A stretch of 64,000 nt of DNA from CALCEB01 sp035531475. Lineage in GTDB: Bacteria; Acidobacteriota; Terriglobia; UBA7540. The position numbers and the translations under genes are program-made. Every line of letters starts with the position of its first letter. Positions within the stretch are counted from its first letter, which is position 1. Shown piece by piece: positions 18,052 to 26,742 of this stretch. The stretch covers positions 1-64,000 of the forward strand of contig DATKST010000025.1 in the NCBI GenBank assembly GCA_035531475.1. Direction: 5' to 3'. The notes below the pieces were generated by a model. It saw nothing but the letters and a program-made list of their open reading frames with translations, searched no databases and was not told the DNA's origin.

Positions 18052-18612
18052 CTATTGCTTCTTTTCGACGGCAGGAAGAATGTACGTCGTCACAAGCATA
18101 TCGTACTCCTGCCGGACATGATCCATAATGGGCGCGCTTTGCAACGGTCCGTTTCCGGTGGCTCGAAGATAGAGATCTCCGTTCCCGCCAAAAGGACCGG
18201 GATTGATTTTTTCAAATTTTTCGGAGTCGGTCTCGCCAAAGTCATAAATCTGCTGAGGAGTGTAGGACTGGAGCTGCGTCGGGGTGAGCTTGCCAACGCT
18301 GCGGACGATAATCTTAAATCTTCCGAAAAAGCGGCTCTTGTCATAATCAACCAGGAGAACGCGCTGAAATTGCTTTCCAGGACTCGCAGGGTCTGAATAA
18401 ACGTCCGCCAGCAAATAGAGATTGGTCAGCTTGCCTCCGTAGGAATCGTCAAGGGTATGGAACAGGCGGGAGGTGGGATCGTTCGGATTGCTGCTGGACC
18501 GGTGCTTGCTCTTGGCTTGCCCCTGGCTTGCCATTTGGAGGAATAAGACTGCGGCGCAAAATGCGGCCGCAACAACCATCTGCGCTGGGTTCTTGCCAAA
18601 AAGTTTCCGCAT
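18052..18612 (-). CDS. Exported protein of unknown function
   Basis: 186 residues from the ATG at 18612, chosen because GGAAG sits at proper spacing; an ATG 12 bases upstream is too close to its GGAG. The N-terminal segment (about 10-35, MVVAAAFCAAVLFLQMASQGQA) is a signal peptide. The mature part has no motif I recognise; it includes YGGKLTNLYLLADVYSDP and a Tyr-rich C-terminus. It is monocistronic and divergent from the methyltransferase-fold gene. Confidence 0.65.
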   Translation of the reverse strand: MRKLFGKNPAQMVVAAAFCAAVLFLQMASQGQAKSKHRSSSNPNDPTSRLFHTLDDSYGGKLTNLYLLADVYSDPASPGKQFQRVLLVDYDKSRFFGRFKIIVRSVGKLTPTQLQSYTPQQIYDFGETDSEKFEKINPGPFGGNGDLYLRATGNGPLQSAPIMDHVRQEYDMLVTTYILPAVEKKQ

Positions 18613-18940
18613 TGGCGCTTCCATTCTCCGGTTGGTGGCCGGGAAAAGTTCTAACCTGGATGATTCGCGAAGTCTTGCCTACGAGATCCGTGAAACATCC
18701 GGCCTCACGGAATCATCAAAACGTTACGCCGACCGTGCGTGGAATACTAGCGCGAAGGAGGCGCGAACACAAGGTGTTCTTGTTCTTCGGTAGTGGTACA
18801 GTTTGGCGTAGGGGCGCGATTCGGGGTGATTTCTCCGTTGGCAGCACGCCGGATTGATCAGAGGTTTGAGCCGCGGCTGGCATGGCTTTCATGCCCAAAT
18901 CAGCGACCTGGAGAGCGCCTGCAGCCAGGTAGAATCCGTG
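18613..18940. other. Divergent intergenic region
   Basis: 328 bases between two divergent exported-protein genes. GAACACAAGGTGTTC (about 18767-18781) is a perfect 6-bp inverted repeat with a 3-base centre and could be an operator shared by both genes. No other feature is clear. Confidence 0.35.
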
Positions 18941-19576
18941 ATGAAATGTTTCCTTTCTAGAATGCCGCAAGCCCAGGTAGGAATTATCCTGGTTCTGTTC
19001 TTGACGGGCGCGCGAATGCCGACGGCGGTTGGCGCCCTACAAATCGCGGAGGGGCCGGACGGCCTCACCGGCAAGCTGGCCCCGTATGTGCCGACCCCGC
19101 TCGATGTTTGCCGCCGCATGTTGGCCCTTGCCAAAGTCAACCACACCGACCGCGTTTACGACCTCGGATCGGGAGACGGACGAATCGTCATCATGGCCGC
19201 GGAAATGTTCGACGCCGACGCGGTAGGGGTTGAGCTGGACGATCAGCTTTACGAGCAATCGTCCCAGAAGATTCTCCAGCTTGGATTGCAAGATCACGTG
19301 ACGATCCTCCACGCCAATTTTTTCAAGGTGAATCTGCGGCCGGCAACCGTAGTGACTCTCTATTTGCTGGGTGTGGTCAATGGGGAGTTGCGTCCGGTGC
19401 TGGAACGGCAACTGCGCCCGGGAGCGCGAATCGTCTCGCACGATTTTCCCGTGCCGGGGTGGACACCTGTCCGAGTCGAGACCGTCAAGGAAGATTATGG
19501 CGCTGCCCATAAGCTCTACCTGTATGTTCACCCGCCAGCAGCGAAGTCCACAATTTTTCTACAAAGACGCAATTAA
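18941..19576 (+). CDS. Exported or membrane-anchored SAM methyltransferase-fold protein
   Basis: 211 residues from ATG 18941; the frame is open upstream but homology and the signal begin here. Residues about 12-35 form a signal peptide or anchor (IILVLFLTGARMPTAVGA). The rest is a class I methyltransferase fold: VYDLGSGDGRIVIMAAEMF (motif I), GVELDDQLYEQS (acidic motif II), then HANFFKVNL. The arrangement resembles DOT1-like/class I proteins found in many soil bacteria. How an exported protein would obtain SAM is unclear, so the signal may be an uncleaved anchor with the domain facing the cytoplasm. Confidence 0.75.
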   Translation: MKCFLSRMPQAQVGIILVLFLTGARMPTAVGALQIAEGPDGLTGKLAPYVPTPLDVCRRMLALAKVNHTDRVYDLGSGDGRIVIMAAEMFDADAVGVELDDQLYEQSSQKILQLGLQDHVTILHANFFKVNLRPATVVTLYLLGVVNGELRPVLERQLRPGARIVSHDFPVPGWTPVRVETVKEDYGAAHKLYLYVHPPAAKSTIFLQRRN

Positions 19577-20490
19577 TCGCCACCTTTGGGTGGGAAGTGG
19601 AAAATCCCGCCCGCAATCTGCATCGCAGGGCCCGTGAGAAAGACCTGACCGCCTTTGGGAAAGCTCACTTCAAGCGGGCCTGCCAGGGTTCGAACGCGGA
19701 CTTTGCGTTGAGTGAGATCATTGAGAACCGACGCCACCACGGCTCCGCAGGATCCGGTTCCCGAGGACGCCGTTTGCCCCACACCGCGCTCCCAAAATCG
19801 GACTTCGATTTCGCTCCGCGAATGGACCTGCACAAACTCAACATTGGTGCGGTTCGGAAACAATGGGTGAGTTTCAATCTCCCGCCCGATCGCTTGCCAG
19901 GGGATCCGGTCAAACCTTTTGACGAACAGCGTGCAATGCGGATTACCCATCGAAGTCACGGTTACCCGGAAATTCCCCTTCGATGTTTTCAGCCGGTAAT
20001 CCACCACGGGCTCTTGTGCGCCCGTTCCTAGAAATGGAATCTGATTGGGCTGCAGAACAGGTTTTCCCATCTCCACTTTGAAGACCCAATGGCCCGGAAA
20101 TGCCCGGACGACGTCAATCCTGCGAAGACCTGCCGGCGTCTCAACCCGGAGGAATCGCAATCCCTTCCTGGTTTGCAGCCAGTATGCAGCGATGCAGCGA
20201 ATACCATTGCCGGACATCTCCGCCTCGCTTCCGTCGGCATTGAAGAATCGTGCGGATGCGTCAATTCCCTGCTTCGAAGATGGCGACACCACCAGGAATC
20301 CGTCCGCGCCCACACCCCGATGCCGGTCGCAAATCGCTTTCGCCAGAGCACTCAGTCCCGGCGCATGACGGAAACCCGCAAGGGCAGGACCGGAATTCAA
20401 ACCACGAAGGGCCGGCGCGACGCTCTTCGCAGCGGCCACGATAAAGTCATTGCCCACTCCGTGATATTTGAAGAATCGAATTTTGTGCAA
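19573..20490 (-). CDS. dapF: Diaminopimelate epimerase with Ser in place of the second catalytic Cys
   Basis: 305 residues from a TTG start with AAAGG 9 bases upstream. It interconverts LL- and meso-diaminopimelate for lysine and peptidoglycan. The family pattern is clear: YHGVGNDFI, HRGVGADG, GNGIRC (first catalytic Cys99), MGNPHC and the ERG segment. The second catalytic motif, normally ACGTG, reads SSGTG here, so Cys becomes Ser243; a cysteine 5 residues later (Cys248) is in the wrong place. There is also an insertion of about 20 residues after GNDFI. Its last 4 bases overlap the 3' end of the convergent methyltransferase-fold gene. Confidence 0.85.
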   Translation of the reverse strand: MHKIRFFKYHGVGNDFIVAAAKSVAPALRGLNSGPALAGFRHAPGLSALAKAICDRHRGVGADGFLVVSPSSKQGIDASARFFNADGSEAEMSGNGIRCIAAYWLQTRKGLRFLRVETPAGLRRIDVVRAFPGHWVFKVEMGKPVLQPNQIPFLGTGAQEPVVDYRLKTSKGNFRVTVTSMGNPHCTLFVKRFDRIPWQAIGREIETHPLFPNRTNVEFVQVHSRSEIEVRFWERGVGQTASSGTGSCGAVVASVLNDLTQRKVRVRTLAGPLEVSFPKGGQVFLTGPAMQIAGGIFHFPPKGGD

Positions 20491-20557
20491 TTGAAATAAC
20501 CTTTCCAGCTTTCGATCTGTTTTCCATGCCGATTCGAGTGGCCTCGCCTAATGCCTT

Positions 20558-22174
20558 TTATCCCGAGTTTGGCCCGGATATTCGCCGGTACACTGCTGCA
20601 GGCTCTTCGCCGGGAAATGAAAATCGAACAACCTGCCGGAAGTTCGTGAAGGCCCCGGGATACGCCCGCATGAGATCGTCAACCGCGTCGCCCCGTTTCA
20701 CGACGACCCATTCAGCTTGCTTCGATGCCCCTTGCGGCAGCCTTTTCCAATATCGGCGATTGGCTTGGGTGATCGTATTCCGGTAGGGAATCCTGACCTC
20801 TGGATTTACACAAGGCCACTTCCCCAACGCCATGAGGATGGTGTGGCCATCATAGTTCGAGCGGAGAAAACGGATCACCGCCTGTTCTGTTTTGCTGGCG
20901 CAAGGCGTGTTGAGAATACTCTCGCGGACGATTGGAATGTTCCTGGCGCCTGGGGCAGCCATTGCCACGTCCTGGGCGAGGACGACGGCGAGCAACAGCG
21001 CGGCCACAATGACGTTACCCCGGAACTTTCGTTTCCCACCAGCAGATCCGGCGATAAAGGCTGGGAAAATCGCCGCTGCCGGAAGCATCTCCAGCCCATA
21101 TCGCAAATTGTAATAGGTATGCGGGAAGAGCGAGGGAACATAGATTGGAATCGCTGCAAAAGCCATCGACTGAACATAGAAGATCATCGGGACAAGCAAA
21201 AGGAACGCCGCCGCGCATCGTCTTCGCCGGCTGCCGTCGATCAAGCACAGGATCAGCCCAAACATCATCAGCACCAATAGCCACGGCCCAATCACCAGCT
21301 TCAAATCCTCCAGATAGGTGCGCGCCGAAAGCAGGACGTGGCCGTCGGTGGGGTAGCGGAAGGCCGTGGTTGCAAGTTGGTGGGCATAGATGGCCTTGGC
21401 AGAGTAAGGGCCATTGTAAAACTCCAGAACGTTGCCATAGCGGTGAGCGTTATGGGCAAACCACAGCAAGGGGCCCAATCCCGCGATCAAGCAAAAGATG
21501 GAGGCATTGATGAGCCGCTGGCGAAATGCAACTTTGGGCACAAGCAGAATGAACAACGCCACAAAAGGTAGAAAATACCAGCCATCATAGCGGGTCAGCG
21601 AGCCAGCCAATGCGGCGACGGATACCGCGGCCAGGGTTTTGCGGCTGCCATTTTGCTGGAATCGAAAAACCAGAAACGTGACCAGAATGGTCCAGAGAAT
21701 CATCAAGGGTTCTGTAAGAGGAGTGGAAGCGGCATAGAGCATACCCGGAGAGAGCAGGAAAATGGCGAGAGAAACGGCGGCCGCCCCAAGCGACCGGTTC
21801 ATCTGAAAAGACAACCGGAAGATCAGCCAGGCCGAAAGGACAAAAGCCGCCGTGGAAATCAAGCTCCCCGCCAGGCCGCTGCGCCACAGGAAATCATTGA
21901 TGGCCAGCGGAGCCGCAAGAAGGTGAAAGAGCGGAAGCCAGACGCTGCCAATTTCGGGCAAGCCCGGCGTCCGCGAGTCAAAGATGCGGCGCGCCCCTTC
22001 GACGTGCGCAAGGCCGTCGCCATAAAGGTTGCTCAGACCCCGCGAATAGAAAAAGCCAAGATTGGCCGCCGCAACACTGATGACGAGCAGCCAGACGCCG
22101 GTCCGGAGGGCGAGGGGGACGGCCATCGCACCTCTGGACGAGCCGGTACCGCTGGGTTGAGGATCAGACATCAA
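20558..22174 (-). CDS. Multi-span membrane glycosyltransferase (ArnT/PMT-like, GT-C fold)
   Basis: 538 residues with about 11-12 hydrophobic segments and a first periplasmic loop containing LYGDGLAHVEGARRIFD. The acidic motif here, with SVWLPLFHLL just after it, is typical of GT-C enzymes that use polyprenyl-phosphate sugars. A soluble C-terminal domain of about 120 residues follows. It probably transfers a sugar to an envelope lipid or protein. Its start overlaps the PfkB-kinase stop by 11 bases, so the two are co-transcribed, and the kinase may feed the same sugar pathway. Confidence 0.75.
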   Translation of the reverse strand: MMSDPQPSGTGSSRGAMAVPLALRTGVWLLVISVAAANLGFFYSRGLSNLYGDGLAHVEGARRIFDSRTPGLPEIGSVWLPLFHLLAAPLAINDFLWRSGLAGSLISTAAFVLSAWLIFRLSFQMNRSLGAAAVSLAIFLLSPGMLYAASTPLTEPLMILWTILVTFLVFRFQQNGSRKTLAAVSVAALAGSLTRYDGWYFLPFVALFILLVPKVAFRQRLINASIFCLIAGLGPLLWFAHNAHRYGNVLEFYNGPYSAKAIYAHQLATTAFRYPTDGHVLLSARTYLEDLKLVIGPWLLVLMMFGLILCLIDGSRRRRCAAAFLLLVPMIFYVQSMAFAAIPIYVPSLFPHTYYNLRYGLEMLPAAAIFPAFIAGSAGGKRKFRGNVIVAALLLAVVLAQDVAMAAPGARNIPIVRESILNTPCASKTEQAVIRFLRSNYDGHTILMALGKWPCVNPEVRIPYRNTITQANRRYWKRLPQGASKQAEWVVVKRGDAVDDLMRAYPGAFTNFRQVVRFSFPGEEPAAVYRRISGPNSG

Positions 22175-23069
22175 AATGGGTCATACTCTTGAATTCCTGA
22201 AAACGGTTCTGGATTTCCCGGGACGTGACCCGGAGCAACCGGCGCAGGCCGAATTCCTCCACCGCGAAGCTGGCCATCACCGAACCGTAAATCAGGCCAC
22301 GGCGAAGGTTGGCTTCGTTGATCTCCTTGCAGCTCGCGAGATAACCCATGAAGCCGCCCGCAAACGTATCGCCCGCTCCGGTGGGGTCGAACACCTGTTC
22401 CAGGGGATATCCCGGCGCAAAAAAGATGCTGCCGTTTTGGAATAGGCAGGCGCCGTATTCGCCGCGTTTCACCACCAGCATTTTTGGACCGAGCTTCAGC
22501 ACCTCCGCGGCGGCGCGGCGCAGGTTGTCAATTCCCGAAATCATTCGCGCTTCGCCTTCGTTGATGATCAGCATATCCACCACTTGCAGGGTCTTGCCCA
22601 GGGCCTCCGGAGCGCCTTGAATCCAGTAGTTCATGGTGTCGCAGGCCACCAGGCGGGCATGGGGCAATTGCTGCCGCACGTGCAGTTGCAACGTGGGATC
22701 AATGTTCCCCAAAAAGATAAACTCACTTTCAAGAAAAGAAGCCGGAATCTTGGGCGAAAAATGTTGGAACACGTTGAGCTGCGTTTCAAGAGTCTTGGCC
22801 TGGTTCATGTCGCCACTGTATTCACCCCGCCAGCGGAATGTTTTCCCCGCGGCGCGTTCCAGACCTGCGATATCGATGGGCCGGCCTTGAAACGCCGCAG
22901 TCTCCTCCGCCCCGAAGTCCTCACCCACCACAGCGACAATGCGGACCGGAACAAAGTTGCTGGCCGTAATCGAAAAGTAAGTCGCCGAGCCGCCCAGGAT
23001 ATTTTCGGCTCTGCCGTGAGGCGTGGAAATGTCATCAAACGCAACCGAACCAACTACTAGCAGAGACAT
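22164..23069 (-). CDS. PfkB family sugar or nucleoside kinase
   Basis: 301 residues. The ribokinase-fold signature 2 is complete (DPTGAGDTFAGGFMGYLA, with the catalytic Asp), and the N-terminal GGSATYFS binding loop is present. NEGEARMISG is the usual helix before the ATP site. The substrate is open: adenosine-type and ribokinase-type members share this pattern. It is translationally coupled to the membrane glycosyltransferase. Upstream, a dispersed repeat separates it from mtnP. Confidence 0.85.
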   Translation of the reverse strand: MSLLVVGSVAFDDISTPHGRAENILGGSATYFSITASNFVPVRIVAVVGEDFGAEETAAFQGRPIDIAGLERAAGKTFRWRGEYSGDMNQAKTLETQLNVFQHFSPKIPASFLESEFIFLGNIDPTLQLHVRQQLPHARLVACDTMNYWIQGAPEALGKTLQVVDMLIINEGEARMISGIDNLRRAAAEVLKLGPKMLVVKRGEYGACLFQNGSIFFAPGYPLEQVFDPTGAGDTFAGGFMGYLASCKEINEANLRRGLIYGSVMASFAVEEFGLRRLLRVTSREIQNRFQEFKSMTHFDV

Positions 23070-23197
23070 GTCAGTGATCTACTCCATGAGAGCTTTGAAT
23101 TTGAGATGGGTCCAACAAACTCGATCTGCCGGTCTTCTCCGGCGATCTTTGCAATGCATGTGGACGCTGGCGATAATCCTTCCGCGTGGGATCCGGG

Positions 23198-23385
23198 CCC
23201 CTCACCCACCGCTGCCCGGTTCCCCCTCTCCCCGCTTGCGGGGCGAGGGCTGAATAGCCAATCAGTGAATCGGGTGGCACCTCTCTTTCTCCCGCTGGCG
23301 GGGCGAGGGCTGGGGTGAGGGGTCACTTGACGACCTTGCGATAAACATCAGGTGGTACACCCTAACCGAACAGCATTGGGCTTAG
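23198..23385 (+). repeat. CTCTCCCC-hairpin dispersed repeat, copy 2 (double)
   Basis: Contains two hairpin cores (CTCTCCCCGCTTGCGGGG and a second one near 23289), bounded by CCCTCACC and GGTGAGGGG, ending in GAACAGCATTGGGCTTAG. It fills most of the 360-base spacer between mtnP and the PfkB gene; the rest holds nothing else I can name. Confidence 0.75.
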
Positions 23386-23429
23386 AAATCTGCCCCTCTT
23401 CGCGGTCTTGCAAGCTGGGCCGCGGTGCC

Positions 23430-24317
23430 CTATTTCAGGTACTTTCCGGCAATCAAGTCCAGCTTTCTTCTGGTCCTGGGAGGAATTCTGCGGCGGTCCG
23501 TCATCATGGCATGAGCCAGCGCCGTGCCACATTTGCAGGTACGCTCCCGGGGCATCCCCTGCAAGGCATAACCAATGATCCGCTGCGCATTCTCGGCATT
23601 TCGCATCAAGTTGTCGTAGACTTGCGAGACCGTCACCGCGTCGTGTTCCTCATGCCAGCAATCGTAATCGGTCACCATGGCCAGCGTGACGTAACAAATC
23701 TCCGCTTCGCGCGCCAGCTTCGCTTCCTGCAGGTTGGTCATGCCGATCACGTCCATGCCCCAGGCGCGGTAAGTGTGTGACTCCGCCCGCATGGAAAACG
23801 CCGGACCTTCTATGCAAAGGTACGTTCCACCACGATGGAAATTCACTTTGGCGCAAGCGCAGGATTCGGCCAGCACCTCCTGCAACACCGGACAGAACGG
23901 GTCTGCAAAGCTGATGTGGGCCACCAATCCGTTTCCGAAAAACGTGGAAGCGCGGCCTTGGGTCCGGTCAAAAAACTGCGCTGGGATTGCCATATCCATC
24001 GGCTTGAAATCTTCGCGCAGGGAGCCCACGGCGCTCAGGGAAATAATCCGTTCCACCCCGAGCTTCTTGAACCCGTAAATATTGGCGCGGAAGTTCAATT
24101 CCGAAGGGAGTAGCACGTGGCCGCGCCCGTGGCGCGCCAGAAACGCGACCTTGCGTCCTTCCAGCTCGCCCAGGATATAGGCATCCGAAGGCTTGCCGAA
24201 GGGTGTGGCAATGCGAGCCTCCCGCACCTTTGAGATTCCCGGCATCTTGTAAATGCCGCTCCCGCCGATAATGCCGATTTCCGCTGAGTTCATCCGTTGT
24301 GTCTGTTGCTTTTTCAT
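23430..24317 (-). CDS. mtnP: S-methyl-5'-thioadenosine phosphorylase
   Basis: 295 residues. Splits methylthioadenosine into adenine and methylthioribose-1-phosphate in the methionine salvage pathway. Family segments: IGIIGGSGIY, LARHGRGH, ISLSAVGSLRE, TYLCIEGPAFSMRAES, GMTNLQEAKLAREAEICY and the late DYDCWH. An alternative start lies 8 codons inside (MNSAEIG). The C-terminal tail carries CKCGTAL. An MtnX-like phosphatase is encoded 29 kb away, but other salvage genes are not in this window. Downstream of the MBL/methylmalonyl genes in the same direction. Confidence 0.93.
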   Translation of the reverse strand: MKKQQTQRMNSAEIGIIGGSGIYKMPGISKVREARIATPFGKPSDAYILGELEGRKVAFLARHGRGHVLLPSELNFRANIYGFKKLGVERIISLSAVGSLREDFKPMDMAIPAQFFDRTQGRASTFFGNGLVAHISFADPFCPVLQEVLAESCACAKVNFHRGGTYLCIEGPAFSMRAESHTYRAWGMDVIGMTNLQEAKLAREAEICYVTLAMVTDYDCWHEEHDAVTVSQVYDNLMRNAENAQRIIGYALQGMPRERTCKCGTALAHAMMTDRRRIPPRTRRKLDLIAGKYLK

Positions 24318-24353
24318 CGTGTCTGTTTGGATTTTGTGGCCTGGGCTTCTTGA

Positions 24354-25196
24354 TCAGGCGGTGACAACCTGGTCCAGCATGGCCACAGTAATTTTACCTT
24401 CGGCTTCCACCAATCGCGCCCAGGGGATTCGCGCGTCATGGGGAAAGGTCACGACCGTTCCCTGCTCCAGCAGCTTGGGAAGAAGCCGCCGGCGCGTGGC
24501 GAGAGTTTCCAGGGGATAAAGATCAAAGCTCATGATCCACGGATAGGGCAAGTGGGCGGCGGTGGGAACCAGGTCGGAAATGAAAAGCATACTCTGGCCG
24601 CCGGATTCCAGCCACACCCCCTGCAAATTCCACGTGTGGCCGCGCAGAATCTCCACCCGCACTCCGGGAAGAATTTCCTGATCGCCTTCCAGAAATTCCG
24701 TCTGTTTTTCGGCGGGCAGAAAATATTCCTCGATATAGCTGGCCCGGTCGCGGTCCGTCGGATTCAAGGCATGTTCCCACTCGCCTCGCTGCACAAAATA
24801 CCGGGCGCGAGGGAAAGTGGGAAGGGTGCGCGACCCCTCCCGGCGCGTGTTCCATCCGCAATGATCGAAATGAAGGTGCGAGTTAATGACGATGTCAACG
24901 TCCTCGGGCCGCAGCCCATGCCTCGCAAGATCATCCAGCAGAATCGTCGAAGGGTTGGCTCCATAAATCCTTGCGAACTTGGCATCAAACTTGTCGCCAA
25001 TTCCCGTCTCAATCAGGATGTGATAATGGCCCGCTTTGACCAGCAAGCAAGTGAGTCCCAGCGTCACGCGATTGAGCTCATCTGCGGGCAGCTTCTTTTC
25101 CCAAAGGATCTTCGGCACCACGCCGAACATTTGGCCGCCGTCCAGCCGGAACGTGCCGTCAGAAAGGGCAACAATTTCGAGAGATCCCAACTTCAT
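24354..25196 (-). CDS. MBL-fold metal-dependent hydrolase
   Basis: 280 residues. The zinc-binding motif reads NSHLHFDHCG (HxHxDH), with further ligands in RGHTWN (His), ISDLVPT (Asp) and TFPHD (His). It resembles lactonase/quorum-quenching-like members of the superfamily, but the substrate cannot be set from sequence. Its start overlaps the methylmalonyl-CoA epimerase stop by 4 bases (ATGA), so it is made from the same message and may have a thioester- or lactone-related job in that pathway. Confidence 0.85.
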   Translation of the reverse strand: MKLGSLEIVALSDGTFRLDGGQMFGVVPKILWEKKLPADELNRVTLGLTCLLVKAGHYHILIETGIGDKFDAKFARIYGANPSTILLDDLARHGLRPEDVDIVINSHLHFDHCGWNTRREGSRTLPTFPRARYFVQRGEWEHALNPTDRDRASYIEEYFLPAEKQTEFLEGDQEILPGVRVEILRGHTWNLQGVWLESGGQSMLFISDLVPTAAHLPYPWIMSFDLYPLETLATRRRLLPKLLEQGTVVTFPHDARIPWARLVEAEGKITVAMLDQVVTA

Positions 25197-25600
25197 GGAT
25201 TCTTCTCTTCCAGCAACTCGATCAGAATGCCTGCCGTGCTCGAAGGGTGCAGGAAGGCGATCTTTTCCTGTGCCGCTCCCGTGCGCGGCGCCTGATCCAC
25301 CAGCTTAAAACCCGACGCTTTGAGATCTGCTAATGCCTGCTCCAAGTTTGGCACCGTCAACGTCAAGTGGTGGATGCCCGGGCCACGCCGGCTCAGAAAC
25401 TTGGCGACCGGAGAATCTGAAGTGGTCGATTCCAGTAATTCAATCCGGCTTTCACCGGCGCTGAAGACGGCGATGCGGACTTTTTGATCCGCCACTTCCT
25501 CCTGCGAGGAGGGCTTTTGGCCCAGCAGTTTTTCGAAAACCGGAACGGCTTCCGCCAGCGACTCCACCGCAATACCGAGATGGTGAATCTTTGGGGGCAT
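25193..25600 (-). CDS. mce: Methylmalonyl-CoA epimerase
   Basis: 135 residues, the usual family length. VOC fold with two beta-alpha-beta-beta-beta modules: IHHLGIAVESL at the start, then GPGIHHLTLTVPNLEQAL, with the metal-binding His residues, and the C-terminal GILIELLEE carrying the metal Glu. It converts (S)- to (R)-methylmalonyl-CoA between propionyl-CoA carboxylase and methylmalonyl-CoA mutase. meaB just upstream supports the call. The mutase itself is not in this window. Confidence 0.93.
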   Translation of the reverse strand: MPPKIHHLGIAVESLAEAVPVFEKLLGQKPSSQEEVADQKVRIAVFSAGESRIELLESTTSDSPVAKFLSRRGPGIHHLTLTVPNLEQALADLKASGFKLVDQAPRTGAAQEKIAFLHPSSTAGILIELLEEKNP

Positions 25601-25626
25601 TGTTCTCCGGCTCTCCTGCAGAATTG

Positions 25627-26586
25627 CTATGAGTACGCCGCGAAATCTGCGATCAGTTCTTCGACGATCGAATGCGGGTCACGGCGGCGCAGAATGATCT
25701 CCTCCACCTTGGCGTCCAATATTCCATCATCGAGGTTGCGGCTGACGATCGTGGAGAACAGTTCCTGCCGCAAAAGCTCCAGCACGCGCCCACGCCACTT
25801 TTGGCGGGCGCGCAGCGCTGTGAGATTTTTCTCCCTTCCGAAGGCGCAATAGCAGCCCAGAGCCTGAACGACTTCGGCTACACCCTTACCCTCCGTGGCC
25901 ACCGTTCTCAGGACGGGCGGATGCCACTGGCCAGTTCTCGGGGTGATGGAGAGCATTGCCGTCACCTCCTGCTCCACTCGATCCGCGCCGGCGCGGTCCG
26001 CCTTGTTGATAACGAAAAGATCGGCAATTTCCATGACTCCCGCTTTGAAGGTTTGGACGTCATCGCCCATGCCCGGAACCAGCAGTAACATCGTTGCATC
26101 CGCCAGGCGCGCCACCTCCACCTCATCCTGTCCCACGCCCACCGTTTCAATCAGGATTACCTGGCAACCCGCCGCTTCCAGGACAATCACCACATCATGG
26201 GCGGCGGGGGCCAGTCCGCCCAACTGTCCGCGCGTTGCCATGCTACGGATAAAAACGCCCCGGTCATTGGACAGGCTCTGCATGCGGATGCGGTCGCCAA
26301 GAATGGCGCCGCCGCTGAAAGGACTGGTGGGATCAACAGCCAGGATGCCGACGCGCTTTTCGAGCCGCCGGTATTCGACAGCCAGTTTTTCCACGAGTGT
26401 GCTTTTCCCCGCGCCCGGCGCTCCCGTAACGCCCACCAACAAAGCGCCGGAAGTCCGCACAAACAGCCGCTTCAGCAGGCTGATCCCATCTTTTTGCTGG
26501 TTCTCAACGGCCGTGATGGCTGTCGATATGGCGCGGCGGTCACCGGCGAGAATCTTTTCCGTCCATTCTTCTAGTTTATCTGGCAT
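25627..26586 (-). CDS. meaB: Methylmalonyl-CoA mutase-associated GTPase MeaB
   Basis: 319 residues from the ATG at 26586 (a TTG lies one codon upstream). G3E-family GTPase: Walker A GVTGAPGAGKST at 52-63, DPTSPFSGG, ETVGVGQDE and the NKAD base-recognition motif. It protects and reloads B12-dependent methylmalonyl-CoA mutase. 26 bases separate it from mce and the direction is the same. The next gene upstream, an acyl-CoA dehydrogenase, is 156 bases away. Confidence 0.95.
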   Translation of the reverse strand: MPDKLEEWTEKILAGDRRAISTAITAVENQQKDGISLLKRLFVRTSGALLVGVTGAPGAGKSTLVEKLAVEYRRLEKRVGILAVDPTSPFSGGAILGDRIRMQSLSNDRGVFIRSMATRGQLGGLAPAAHDVVIVLEAAGCQVILIETVGVGQDEVEVARLADATMLLLVPGMGDDVQTFKAGVMEIADLFVINKADRAGADRVEQEVTAMLSITPRTGQWHPPVLRTVATEGKGVAEVVQALGCYCAFGREKNLTALRARQKWRGRVLELLRQELFSTIVSRNLDDGILDAKVEEIILRRRDPHSIVEELIADFAAYS

Positions 26587-26742
26587 CAATGCATTGAAAA
26601 CTGCGAGACTGCCATCCGTTCAAAGTCCGGAATGCCCCGGCTTTCTAGCGGGCTTTTCCCGGCCCGTGAGAGCCTGCGATTCCGGTCGAGAATGGATTCC
26701 CGCTCCCCGCCTACGCGGCAAAACGGACCAGAAATAGGAAGT

